From: Shuttleworthella satelles DSM 14600
GTDB taxonomy: Bacteria > Bacillota > Clostridia > Lachnospirales > Lachnospiraceae
Assembly: GCF_000160115.1 (NCBI RefSeq)
Contig: NZ_GG665866.1
Location: 248,001-312,000, forward strand
DNA: 64,000 bases
Direction of reading: 5' to 3'
Shown piece after piece: positions 32,396 to 39,489 of the stretch. The notes below the pieces were generated by a model. The model saw only the letters and a list, made by a program, of their open reading frames with translations, did no database searches and was not told the origin of the DNA. The first letter of the stretch is position 1. Each line of letters starts with the position of its first letter. A program made the translations under genes and the position numbers.

Positions 32396-33806
32396 CTAAA
32401 ATAGCTACTGGGGTTCTTGTCCTGTTGCTCTGATTAGAACAGGAGGATCAAATGGCTAAATACAAACAATTAACTCATGAGCAACGAAAACAGATTGAAA
32501 CAGGACTACAACAACAGGGTTCTTTTAAAAAGATCGCAGAGACCATTGGCAAAGATTGCTCGACAATCTCAAAAGAGGTTCGTTCCCATCTTATCTGCCG
32601 AAAAACAGGAGCCTATGGGAAGCCCTTTAATGACTGCTCTCTTCGTAAAAAATGCCAGCAGATAGATATTTGTCCAACTTGTTCCGCAAGCAAAAGACGT
32701 CCCTTATACTGTTCTTTTTGCGGCAGGTGCTTACATACCTGCATTTCTTACCATAAGCAAGTCTGCCCTAAACTGAGCAAACCGCCCTATGTCTGCAATG
32801 GTTGTAAACAACAGCGACTCTGCACCTTAGAGAAAAAATTTTATAATGCTGCTCTCGCGCAAAAAGAATACGAAGATGTCCTCTCTGAGTCCCGTCAGGG
32901 GATTGCTCTGTCTGACGAAGAACGCGAACGAATAGATGCTATTATTTCTCCATTGATCCGCCAGGGACAATCTCTACACCATATCTATCTGGAGCATAAG
33001 GCAGAACTTATGGTAAGCGAGCGGACACTATATCTGTATATGGACGCAAATCTTTTCTCTGCGCGCAATATCGACATGCCGCGCAAGGTGAGAATGCGTC
33101 CCCGGCGCAAGAGACCCAATACGATAAAAATTGACACCAAATGCCGTCAGGGACGAACCATGAAGGATTTGAATGCCTTTATGGCCTCACACCCCGACAC
33201 ACCTGTTGTTCAGATTGATTCTGTCGAGGGCACAAAAGGTGGTGCTGTTCTTCTTACCATTACTTTTGTCACAGCCGGACTGCAAATCGCCTTTCGTAGA
33301 GACCATAATGATGCTCAGTCTGTGATCACTGTCTTTAACCAATTATATGCGACGCTTGGGGCTGGCTCCTTTAAAGAGCTGTTTCCTGTGATCCTCGCTG
33401 ACAATGGAAGTGAATTCTCTGATCCTAAAAGAATTGAATTTGATGAGCATGGAAACCGAAGATCCTATGTCTTCTACTGCAACGCTTCTGCTCCTTACCA
33501 GAAGGGAAGCTGTGAAGTCCACCATGAAATGATTCGGAGAATCCTTCCAAAAGGAGTTGATTTGACTGCCTATCAGCAGGAACAAATCAATCTAATGATG
33601 AGTCATATCAATTCCTATCGAAGAAAGACACTTGAAAATAAAAGTCCCTATGAAATGTTTTCCTTTCAGTATGGGGAGAAGCTCTTAAAGAAAATCGGAC
33701 TCAGGAAGATTCCACCTGATGAAATCATCCTGAGTCCCAGACTCTTTAAGTAAACGCATATCTGTCAGAACACCTGGAACAAGAACCTACCCAGTTCATG
33801 TTTTAG
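32396..33806 (+). mobile_element. IS30-family insertion sequence inside the ISL3 unit (ends approximate)
   Basis: CTAAAATAGCTACTGGG at 32396 and, read inward from 33806, CTAAAACATGAACTGGG form an imperfect inverted repeat around an intact IS30-type transposase. The true ends may lie some tens of bases further out, where a weaker match of the TTAA-TTCC type is seen. It occupies the boundary between the tetR promoter region and the transposase 3' fragment. The stretch 33807-33997 has no recognised gene. Confidence 0.6.
32452..33753 (+). CDS. IS30-family transposase with cysteine-rich insert
   Basis: The 433-residue protein starts KYKQLTHEQRKQIETGLQQQ with a helix-turn-helix (FKKIAETIGKDCSTISKEV). 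At about residues 65-130 is a Cys-rich zinc-finger-like block (CSLRKKCQQIDICPTCSASK ... CSFCGRC ... CNGCKQQRLC), as in the long IS30 subgroup. DDE residues are visible: Asp in VVQIDSVEG, Asp in ILADNGSEF and Glu in KGSCEVHHEMIRR. AGGAGG precedes the ATG. It appears intact and differs from the IS30 transposase at 16161. Confidence 0.93.
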   Translation: MAKYKQLTHEQRKQIETGLQQQGSFKKIAETIGKDCSTISKEVRSHLICRKTGAYGKPFNDCSLRKKCQQIDICPTCSASKRRPLYCSFCGRCLHTCISYHKQVCPKLSKPPYVCNGCKQQRLCTLEKKFYNAALAQKEYEDVLSESRQGIALSDEERERIDAIISPLIRQGQSLHHIYLEHKAELMVSERTLYLYMDANLFSARNIDMPRKVRMRPRRKRPNTIKIDTKCRQGRTMKDLNAFMASHPDTPVVQIDSVEGTKGGAVLLTITFVTAGLQIAFRRDHNDAQSVITVFNQLYATLGAGSFKELFPVILADNGSEFSDPKRIEFDEHGNRRSYVFYCNASAPYQKGSCEVHHEMIRRILPKGVDLTAYQQEQINLMMSHINSYRRKTLENKSPYEMFSFQYGEKLLKKIGLRKIPPDEIILSPRLFK

Positions 33807-33997
33807 GGGTGGAACTTAAAAGTTCCGAATTTTTCGGTTTGAGCTCGACCCCTGGTTAAGATACGCGTTTTTCGGAAGCAACTGCTTCCTTACCTCATTT
33901 ATAGCCATTTCCATCCTGCTTGTACAGAGTCTACCAGCCAAAAATAGAAGTTTTCATTGCAATCCCGGTGATGCTGGAAGTCACTGCTTCAAACTAG

Positions 33998-34402
33998 AAC
34001 CTCGTTTTGCAATCGCCCCTTCTTTCTCGGTTTAAGAAGCTGCCGCTTGAGCAGCAAATCGCCTGCTCTCGCATGATCTTTTACAACGAAGATCTACGCA
34101 AGGCGCATCACTTAAAGGAGTGGTTCTACAGTATCTGTCAGAACAGGAAGTACTCTGAACAAAGAAGACAGTTCCGTCTTTGGATTCAGGAAGCAGAATC
34201 TTGTCGTGTCGCTGAGTTTCATAAAGTGGCAAAATGCTACCAGAACTGGGCCAGAGAGATTTGTGCTGCCTTTAAACACACAGACATTACAAACGGAACA
34301 ACAGAGGGGTTCAACAACCGAATTAAGGTCTTAAAACGAACCTCCTATGGAATCCATCGCTTCGAAAGGCTTCGGACTCGCATCCTGATGGCAATGAATT
34401 AG
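33998..34402 (+). pseudogene. ISL3-family transposase, 3' fragment
   Basis: An open stretch from 33998 to the TAG at 34402 encodes about 134 residues with no proper start (a TTG at 34007 is the first possible). It reads EDLRKAHHLKEWFYSICQNR, then ITNGTTEGFNNRIKVLKRTS and HRFERLRTRILM, the C-terminal catalytic region of ISL3 transposases with the conserved TTEGFNNRIK. It has the same direction as the 5' fragment at 25115 and is followed by the right inverted repeat. Confidence 0.8.
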
Positions 34403-34545
34403 TAACTGAAAACAAGCTTGGCGCTCAGGGGTTTATTTGTTATGCCATAAAAGATGCTGACATACCATGGAACACCTAAATCCGCCCAAACACAGTATTA
34501 GGGCGGGCTCCCGAAGGATCCCGCCCCAACATTTGACATAGAGCC

Positions 34546-34553
34546 ACTAAAAT
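34546..34553. repeat. Right 8-bp target-site duplication of the ISL3-type unit
   Basis: ACTAAAAT, identical to 24996-25003, follows the right inverted repeat directly. It overlaps the start of the terminator hairpin of the small-protein operon, so the unit inserted at that hairpin or just past it. Confidence 0.8.
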
Positions 34554-34581
34554 AGAATGCCCGCCAGGCGAGCATTCTATT
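34551..34581 (-). terminator. Terminator of the tiny membrane-protein operon
   Basis: AATAGAATGC / GCATTCTATT arms around CCGCCAGGCGA. On the minus strand the right arm leads into TATTTTAG. It lies 37 bases after the stop of the 27-residue gene. Confidence 0.75.
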
Positions 34582-34617
34582 GAAAAAAGAAAGGAGATAA
34601 TGAAAAAGATTGCAAGA

Positions 34618-34701
34618 CTAATTGTTCGTCATCCGAACCCAGTCATACATGGCCAGAGCACCAACCGCAACGATGAATACAACTGCAAATCCCATCAGCA
34701 T
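34618..34701 (-). CDS. Tiny single-helix membrane protein (27 aa)
   Basis: ATG at 34701 with GGGGGTGAG six bases upstream opens a 27-codon frame to a TAG at 34618. Residues about 3-18 (MGFAVVFIVAVGALAM) form one hydrophobic helix, followed by YDWVRMTNN. It lies 12 bases after a 35-codon gene of the same kind and before a terminator. The clean ribosome site, helix and operon layout argue for a real gene. Single-helix proteins of this size are often accessory subunits of transporters, oxidases or kinases, but no partner is adjacent, so no function is given. Confidence 0.6.
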   Translation of the reverse strand: MLMGFAVVFIVAVGALAMYDWVRMTNN

Positions 34702-34713
34702 ACGCTCACCCCC

Positions 34714-34821
34714 CTAATTCCAGTGGGCCCGATTCTGCTTGTTGAACCAAATGCCCAATCCAATCACAAGAGCCGTTACCAAACTGCCAATCATTAAGGA
34801 AATCACATATGTTTCGTTCAT
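34714..34821 (-). CDS. Tiny single-helix membrane protein (35 aa)
   Basis: ATG at 34821, with AGGAGA seven bases upstream, opens a 35-codon frame. Residues about 6-26 (VISLMIGSLVTALVIGLGIW) form one transmembrane helix, followed by the polar tail FNKQNRAHWN. A perfect TATAAT lies 42 bases upstream of the ATG on the same strand. The next gene, a 27-codon helix protein, starts 12 bases after its stop. I do not recognise the family. Confidence 0.6.
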   Translation of the reverse strand: MNETYVISLMIGSLVTALVIGLGIWFNKQNRAHWN

Positions 34822-34862
34822 AGGCCTTTCTCCTATTCACTTGGTGCTTTTTAGCTGTTTCT

Positions 34863-34868
34863 ATTATA
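34863..34868 (-). promoter_or_regulatory. -10 box of the tiny membrane-protein operon
   Basis: GC-TATAAT-AG on the minus strand, 42 bases before the 35-codon gene. The -35 region is only T-rich. A weak hairpin (AAAGCG ... CGCTTTTTT, 34889-34918) just upstream may end the nth transcript. Confidence 0.5.
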
Positions 34869-34954
34869 GCATCGCTTCTTAGGCAAAAAAGCGTTTTTCT
34901 GTATTTTTAGCGCTTTGCACAGTTTCCCGGGTGAATAATTGTATAACTTTTCGA

Positions 34955-35857
34955 TTATTTCTCTGCTGTCAGAACGGTCTGTCCGAAGGCACAGACATCA
35001 TTGAGAATACACGCCTCACAGCGAGGAGACCTGGCCATACAGACCGCCCTCCCATGATCCACCAGACGGTGACAAAACTGGTTGGCCTCCGCGTCCGGCA
35101 GGACCTTCCAGAGCTCTTTTTCCACCTTGGCCGGTTCCTTGATATCTGTCACCAGGCCAATTCGATTGGAGAGACGGATACAGTGGGTATCTGTCACAAC
35201 TGCCGGCTTTCCGAAGACATCTCCCAGAATCAGGTTGGCTGACTTTCGGCCCACGCCGGGCAGACGGAGCAGTTCTTCCATTGTGTCAGGCACCCGGTCC
35301 TGATAGACCTCATGCAGCATCGTCATACAGGCCTTGATATCTCTGGCCTTGGAGGGCCCAAGACCACAGGGATGCACGATCTTCTCAATCGCCTCCACCG
35401 GCGCCTGGCTGATCGCCTCAACCGTCGGATAGACCGCATAGAGCCCGGGGGTCACCTGATCCACCCGCTTGTCCGTGCACTGGGCTGCAAGACGCAGACT
35501 GATCAGAAGCTGCCAGGCATCCGCGAAGGTCAAGGTCGTCCTGGTATCCGGATAGATCCTCTTTAAGCGGTCAATACAGGTCAAGGCCAGTTCCCTTCTT
35601 CGATCCAGATCTCTCTTCTGGGCAGGAGTCAATTCCTTCTTATGATCCGCTTTTTTTCTCTTCCCAAGGCCCTGGCTTTTCTCCTTGGTCCCCTTTTTTA
35701 TCTCTTCTCCCTGTCTCTTTGCATCCTGATCTGCTCTCATATACGCTCTCTTAATAATTGTCTTCTCAATTCTTATCTGCTTCATTTGTGTCTGCGCAGC
35801 TTCCCAAATTTCCGCTCTCCACGCTTTTTCCTGTCTTTTCCTGTCTGATGAACTCAC
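34955..35857 (-). CDS. nth: Endonuclease III with long basic N-terminal extension
   Basis: This DNA glycosylase/AP lyase removes oxidized pyrimidines. The 300-residue protein has the helix-hairpin-helix LPGVGRKSANLILGD with the catalytic Lys in GRKSAN, the catalytic Asp in VVTDTHCIRLSNR, and a [4Fe-4S] loop C-x6-C-x2-C-x5-C near the C-terminus (CMARSPRCEACILNDVC). The family core starts only at about residue 85. The first 80 or so residues are Lys/Arg/Gln-rich, unusual for a roughly 210-residue family; an internal start would give normal length. It overlaps argC by four bases (ATGA), which supports the long form. Confidence 0.92.
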   Translation of the reverse strand: MSSSDRKRQEKAWRAEIWEAAQTQMKQIRIEKTIIKRAYMRADQDAKRQGEEIKKGTKEKSQGLGKRKKADHKKELTPAQKRDLDRRRELALTCIDRLKRIYPDTRTTLTFADAWQLLISLRLAAQCTDKRVDQVTPGLYAVYPTVEAISQAPVEAIEKIVHPCGLGPSKARDIKACMTMLHEVYQDRVPDTMEELLRLPGVGRKSANLILGDVFGKPAVVTDTHCIRLSNRIGLVTDIKEPAKVEKELWKVLPDAEANQFCHRLVDHGRAVCMARSPRCEACILNDVCAFGQTVLTAEK

Positions 35858-36789
35858 TCCAATCCCAGAGTTTCATCCAGGCCCAGCATAATGTTCATAT
35901 TCTGCACGGCCGCACCGGAGGCTCCCTTGCCCAGGTTGTCAAAGAGAGCCGTCACAAAAGTCTGCTCCTCTCCTCCCCCGACGATCAGCTCCAGGTGATT
36001 GGTCCCGGCCAGATGATTGGCATAGATCGTATCCGGCTTCTTCTCATAGGGGCGAACCCTCACAAAGTGCTCGTCCCTGTAGTAATCTGCCAGCCGCTGG
36101 CAGACCTCTGCGGCTGACGGTCTTCCATGCAGGAGTCGGTTTTGCAGCAAAAGAGTGGATGCCATTCCCTGCGCATAGTCGTCCACCACCGGCAGAAAAA
36201 CCGGATCATAGATCAAACCCGTGACTGCCTTCATCTCCGGCAAATGCTTATGCCTTAAATCCAATCCATAGAGACCGGGAGCAGACAGACTCTCATCCCT
36301 GTTCTTCGCCTCATAGGCTTTAATCATCTTCTTGCCTCCACCGGTATAGCCGGTCAGAGAATAACAGGTCAGAGGGTAATCCGCAGGCAGAATTCCCATA
36401 CGAATCAGGGGGGCTGTCCCGGCAATCAGGCCTGTGGCATGACAGCCCGGATTTGCCAGCCTCCTTGCCCCAGCGATCTTCTCTCTCTGCTCTCTCGACA
36501 GCTCCGGAAACCCATAGACCCAGCCCGGATCCGTCCTGTGCGCGGTCGATGCGTCAATCACACGCACCCTGTCGTTTTCAATCAGAGAAACCGCTTCTCT
36601 CGCCCCCTCGTCCGGAAGGCAGAGAAAAACGATGTCGGCCGCATTTAAGAGCCTGCGCCTCTCTTCTATATCATGCCGCTTGTCTTCATTGATGCGAAGC
36701 AGGTCGAGATCCTCTCTGGCCCCGATACGATCATAGATCTGCAAGCCTGTCGTTCCGCTCTGCCCGTCAATATATACCTTCGTCTTCAA
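35854..36789 (-). CDS. argC: N-acetyl-gamma-glutamyl-phosphate reductase (type 2)
   Basis: This NADPH-dependent enzyme of arginine synthesis reduces N-acetylglutamyl-5-phosphate to the semialdehyde. At 311 residues it is the short type 2 form. The nucleotide-binding start is VYIDGQSGTTGLQIYDR; the catalytic Cys is Cys116 in LANPGCHATG, and the His-containing segment is LDLRHKHLPEM. It uses a TTG start with GGAGGG seven bases upstream. No other arg genes are adjacent; it is coupled only to nth. Confidence 0.92.
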   Translation of the reverse strand: MKTKVYIDGQSGTTGLQIYDRIGAREDLDLLRINEDKRHDIEERRRLLNAADIVFLCLPDEGAREAVSLIENDRVRVIDASTAHRTDPGWVYGFPELSREQREKIAGARRLANPGCHATGLIAGTAPLIRMGILPADYPLTCYSLTGYTGGGKKMIKAYEAKNRDESLSAPGLYGLDLRHKHLPEMKAVTGLIYDPVFLPVVDDYAQGMASTLLLQNRLLHGRPSAAEVCQRLADYYRDEHFVRVRPYEKKPDTIYANHLAGTNHLELIVGGGEEQTFVTALFDNLGKGASGAAVQNMNIMLGLDETLGLE

Positions 36790-37180
36790 GCTCGTCCCTC
36801 CTTCGATATATCAACAATGGAATATCTGCTCCGCAAAGATGCTATGACCTGAAATCAAACGAATAATACTACAGATCTGAAATCCTGCGCCCGGCAGAAA
36901 TCCGTTTTTTGCCTCCTCTGAATGTACTTCACTCATTTGATCTGTCCTTTTTCTCTAACTCTATTTTTACAATCGTCTTTCCTGCCTGCAGAAAATTCGA
37001 TTGTGCACGTCTTTTATTCTAACACATTTTTCTCCCGGGCCTGCATATTTTCCTCCCGGGCTCGACTTGCAGTTATTTTCCCTTCTTTTTATACTGGATA
37101 CAGGAATGACCGGGAGACTGTGCTTGGAGATACCACAGTCTCTTTCCCTGTCATTTGCCATGTCGTTGAGGGAGGACCAT
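36790..37180. other. Divergent intergenic region argC / CLC gene
   Basis: No gene is seen in these 391 bases. GGGAGACTGTG and CACAGTCTC (about 37111-37142) form a hairpin about 40 bases before the CLC start. The pattern of a fluoride riboswitch is not present. Confidence 0.5.
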
Positions 37181-38455
37181 ATGAATCGAGATCATCTGCA
37201 GAAAGCTGTTCACATCCATCTGGACAGGGTCTGGATCACGCTCAAATGGATTATCTTCGCTGTAATCTGCGGTATCATCGCGGGGATAATCGGGTCTCTT
37301 TTTGATATCGGCATTGAGCTCGCGACAGACCTGCGGGTCAGCTACCCCTGGCTGATCTACCTCCTTCCCCTGGGCGGAGCCTGCATCTTCTTCTATTATC
37401 ACCTGCTTGACGGGGACAACTCCATCGGAACCAACCTGGTCATCTCTTCCATCCAGTCCGGGGATCACATCCGAAAGCGGATGATTCCCGCCATCTTTTT
37501 CTCCTCTATCTTCTCCCACCTGCTGGGAGCTTCTGTCGGACGAGAGGGGGCGGCCCTGCAGCTGGGCGGATCCATCGGTTACAATCTCGGCAAGACCTTT
37601 CGCCTGCCCAGACACAACCAGCATGTCATGATCATGTGCGGCATGTCGGCTGTCTTCTCCGCTGTCTTCGGAACACCGGTCGCCGCCGCCATCTTCGCCA
37701 TGGAGGTCGTCTCTGTCGGCATCATGCACTATGCCGCCCTGGTTCCCTGCGTTGTCGCCTCTTTCGTGGCAAGAGGCATTGCCATTTTCTTCTTCCGCAT
37801 TCCAAACGCGGGCTATCCGCTGGGAAATATCCCCGAATTTACTCTCGCCAGCGCTCTTCCTGTCCTAGGCCTGGCTGTCATCGCCGGACTCGTCTCCATT
37901 CTGGAGTGCGTCAGCTTCCGCAAGGTTGAGGTCTGGTCTGAGCGCCTCCTTGCCAACCGCTATCTTCGCGCCGTCCTTCTTGGCACAATTCTCCTGCTTT
38001 TGACCCTCCTGGTCGGCAAGCCCACCTATAATGGCCTTGGTATTGACAGCATTGCCGCTGCCGCCGCGGGAAACGCGCCGGACCTTCTCTGGTACAGCTT
38101 TCTCCTCAAGATCCTCTTCACCGCCCTCTCCCTGGCCGCGGGCTACAAGGGCGGAGAGATCGTCCCCACCCTCTTCATCGGATCTGCCCTGGGTTACGCT
38201 TTCGGCAGTCTGGTCGGCTTCTTTCCCGCCCTGTGCTCTTCCGTTGCAGTCGGAGCCCTCTTCTGCGGAGTCACCAACTCTCCCATCACCTCAATCATCC
38301 TCTGCATTGAGCTCTTCGGAATCCGCGGCCTGCCCTACTATGTCCTGGCCATCGCCATTTCCTATGCCGCCTCCAGCTACTACGGTCTCTACTCCGCCCA
38401 GAAGATCGTCTACTCCAAGTACCGGAGCAACTACATCAATACAGATGCCAAATAG
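37181..38455 (+). CDS. CLC-family chloride channel/antiporter
   Basis: The ATG at 37181 (MNRDHLQKAVHIHLDRVW), five bases after GGAGG, gives 424 residues; the longer frame upstream is not family-like. Multiple helices follow the CLC pattern. The gating Glu motif GREGAALQLGG is at about residues 115-125, consistent with H+/anion exchange. The first selectivity motif GSGIP is replaced by DNSIGTNLVIS, and GGEIVPTLFIGSALG and TNSPITSIILCIELFG are visible later. The ion is therefore uncertain. Its GC-rich codons match the host. Confidence 0.85.
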   Translation: MNRDHLQKAVHIHLDRVWITLKWIIFAVICGIIAGIIGSLFDIGIELATDLRVSYPWLIYLLPLGGACIFFYYHLLDGDNSIGTNLVISSIQSGDHIRKRMIPAIFFSSIFSHLLGASVGREGAALQLGGSIGYNLGKTFRLPRHNQHVMIMCGMSAVFSAVFGTPVAAAIFAMEVVSVGIMHYAALVPCVVASFVARGIAIFFFRIPNAGYPLGNIPEFTLASALPVLGLAVIAGLVSILECVSFRKVEVWSERLLANRYLRAVLLGTILLLLTLLVGKPTYNGLGIDSIAAAAAGNAPDLLWYSFLLKILFTALSLAAGYKGGEIVPTLFIGSALGYAFGSLVGFFPALCSSVAVGALFCGVTNSPITSIILCIELFGIRGLPYYVLAIAISYAASSYYGLYSAQKIVYSKYRSNYINTDAK

Positions 38456-38516
38456 AATGCTTCGAGCAGATGTCAAATTGAGTGCTTAGAGCAAGCGTCT
38501 GCCGGGCAAAAGGAAA

Positions 38517-38559
38517 CATCAGCCCCTGATCCCCATCTTACGGGACACAGGAGCTGATG
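38517..38559 (-). terminator. Hairpin with conserved loop, end of small membrane-protein operon
   Basis: Minus-strand stem CATCAGC-x-CCTG / CAGG-x-GCTGATG followed by TTTCCTTTTG. Its upper part (GTGTCCCGTAAGATGGGGA) is almost the same as in the hairpin at 39430-39463. Confidence 0.65.
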
Positions 38560-38601
38560 CTGATTCATCAAACCTGACTGATTCAAATTGCAATACGCCG
38601 A

Positions 38602-38847
38602 CTAGTCTTCCTGGGCATCCTCCTCATCTTCCTCCCCTAAGTCTTCCAGGGGATGAGCAAAAATCAAATAGAGAATCGCCAGAAGGCAGAAAAAGCGAAT
38701 GCTTGCAGCATATTCTGAAATGAGCATTGCCCCCTCAGAACCGGATAGATCCAATCGTATGAGATAACATATTATGATCACTAGCGGACGCGACAGGAGG
38801 CATAGTCCCATAAGAATAAAAGCAATTCTATGCTGATACTTTTTCAT
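38602..38847 (-). CDS. Small two-helix membrane protein (81 aa)
   Basis: ATG at 38847 follows GGAGG at six bases. Helices lie at about residues 8-28 and 46-64, and the tail is strongly acidic (EDLGEEDEEDAQED). The start overlaps the end of the 75-residue gene by 20 bases, so the two are coupled. I do not recognise the family. The acidic C-terminus would face the cytoplasm if the N-terminal Lys/Arg rule holds. Confidence 0.65.
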   Translation of the reverse strand: MKKYQHRIAFILMGLCLLSRPLVIIICYLIRLDLSGSEGAMLISEYAASIRFFCLLAILYLIFAHPLEDLGEEDEEDAQED

Positions 38848-39055
38848 GTCCTTCCTCCATTTCTACATCATTCATATGCTCTTTCGCGTCTGATCGACAC
38901 GCCAGATAGGCCAGTACCTCACTAATAGCCAAACATGCCCAATAGTCTATCTTTGCTCCTTCTCCTGTAATCACTCGAAAGATCAAATCCATTAGAACCC
39001 AAATGATCGGCATAGTAATAAGCGCTCGTACTTGTTTTTTCTTTAATTTAAGCAT
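38828..39055 (-). CDS. Small membrane protein (75 aa)
   Basis: A basic N-terminus (MLKLKKKQVRALITM) leads into a helix at about 12-28 and a second at about 36-52, then an acidic tail (DVEMEEGHEKVSA). The ribosome site is weak. A good promoter lies 174 bases upstream, with a possible 26-codon leader between. The downstream 81-residue gene overlaps it. Family unknown. Confidence 0.6.
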   Translation of the reverse strand: MLKLKKKQVRALITMPIIWVLMDLIFRVITGEGAKIDYWACLAISEVLAYLACRSDAKEHMNDVEMEEGHEKVSA

Positions 39056-39097
39056 GGCCAGCTCGATTCCATCTTCTGGACCAGGAGAGATTCTCTC

Positions 39098-39178
39098 TTA
39101 TTGGTCGTTGATGATTGCTGCTGACCTATCTCCATTCCTGAATCGATGAGAACTGAAAACGATGTAAAGAGCCCCCAT
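39098..39178 (-). CDS. Possible 26-codon leader peptide
   Basis: AGGAGG five bases before the ATG at 39178 opens 26 codons to a TAA at 39098, ahead of the 75-residue gene. The sequence begins GALYIVFSSHRFRNGDRS and is not a membrane helix. A GAGA/TCTC mini-hairpin follows the stop. The very good ribosome site is the main support; it could be a regulatory leader or chance. Confidence 0.3.
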   Translation of the reverse strand: MGALYIVFSSHRFRNGDRSAAIINDQ

Positions 39179-39228
39179 ACATTCCTCCTCACACCTCTAT
39201 GTTACGATTCTGTTTTCCTCTAATTCGG

Positions 39229-39257
39229 ATGTTAGCATGTGCGAACTTTTGTGTCAA
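39229..39257 (-). promoter_or_regulatory. Sigma-A promoter of the small membrane-protein operon
   Basis: TTGACA (39257-39252) and TAACAT (39234-39229) on the minus strand, 17-base spacer ending TGC (extended -10). It would start transcription near 39222, before the 26-codon leader. The rest of 39258-39429 holds nothing recognised. Confidence 0.7.
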
Positions 39258-39429
39258 CGATATGTTTTAATCGCGTATCTTTTGTGTTTTCCCTTTAATG
39301 CAAAGCTATTGAAACTGCTGGTTCCAGCCAAAAGCATCTGTATGGTCAACACTTTTTATCTGTAATCCGAAAGGAATTTTAAATTTCAGATCCTTTATCT
39401 TTATCGAGATGCCAAGAAAATATAAATTC

Positions 39430-39463
39430 AGCCGCTGTTCCCCTCTTACAGGACACAGCGGCT
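39430..39463 (-). terminator. Hairpin with conserved loop after the SDR gene
   Basis: AGCCGCTGT / ACAGCGGCT stem on the minus strand, loop GTCCTGTAAGAGGGGA, then GAATTTATATTTTC. The loop nearly repeats that of the hairpin at 38517-38559. Confidence 0.65.
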
Positions 39464-39489
39464 TAACATCTCCATCTCAATTGATTGAT

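Larger units (their letters stand above)
25004..34545 (+). mobile_element. ISL3-type element enlarged to 9.5 kb by a transport operon and an IS30 element
   Basis: The left end GGTTCTACAATAAATGTTGG+GGCG (25004-) and the inward-read right end from 34545, GGCTCTATGTCAAATGTTGG+GGCG, match at 19 of 24 positions. Each is followed by a GC-rich hairpin (GGGGCGAAT/ATTCGCCCC; GGGCGGG/CCCGCCC). Perfect 8-bp duplications flank the ends. Inside are the first 28 codons of an ISL3 transposase, the AT-rich tetR-ABC-ABC-ecfAA-ecfT-ecfS operon on the opposite strand, an IS30 element, and the last 130 or so transposase codons in the original orientation. Roughly 270 central transposase codons are missing, so mobility now would need an enzyme in trans. 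Confidence 0.8.

Noticed and set aside
34600-34797. 65-codon plus-strand frame in the tiny-protein operon
   Set aside because: It has AAGGAG upstream but reads through the reverse complement of two membrane-helix genes with their own sites; the protein is rich in His/Asn/Pro and featureless.
36790-37180. Fluoride riboswitch before the CLC gene
   Set aside because: The conserved crcB-motif segments were not found; only a simple hairpin is present.
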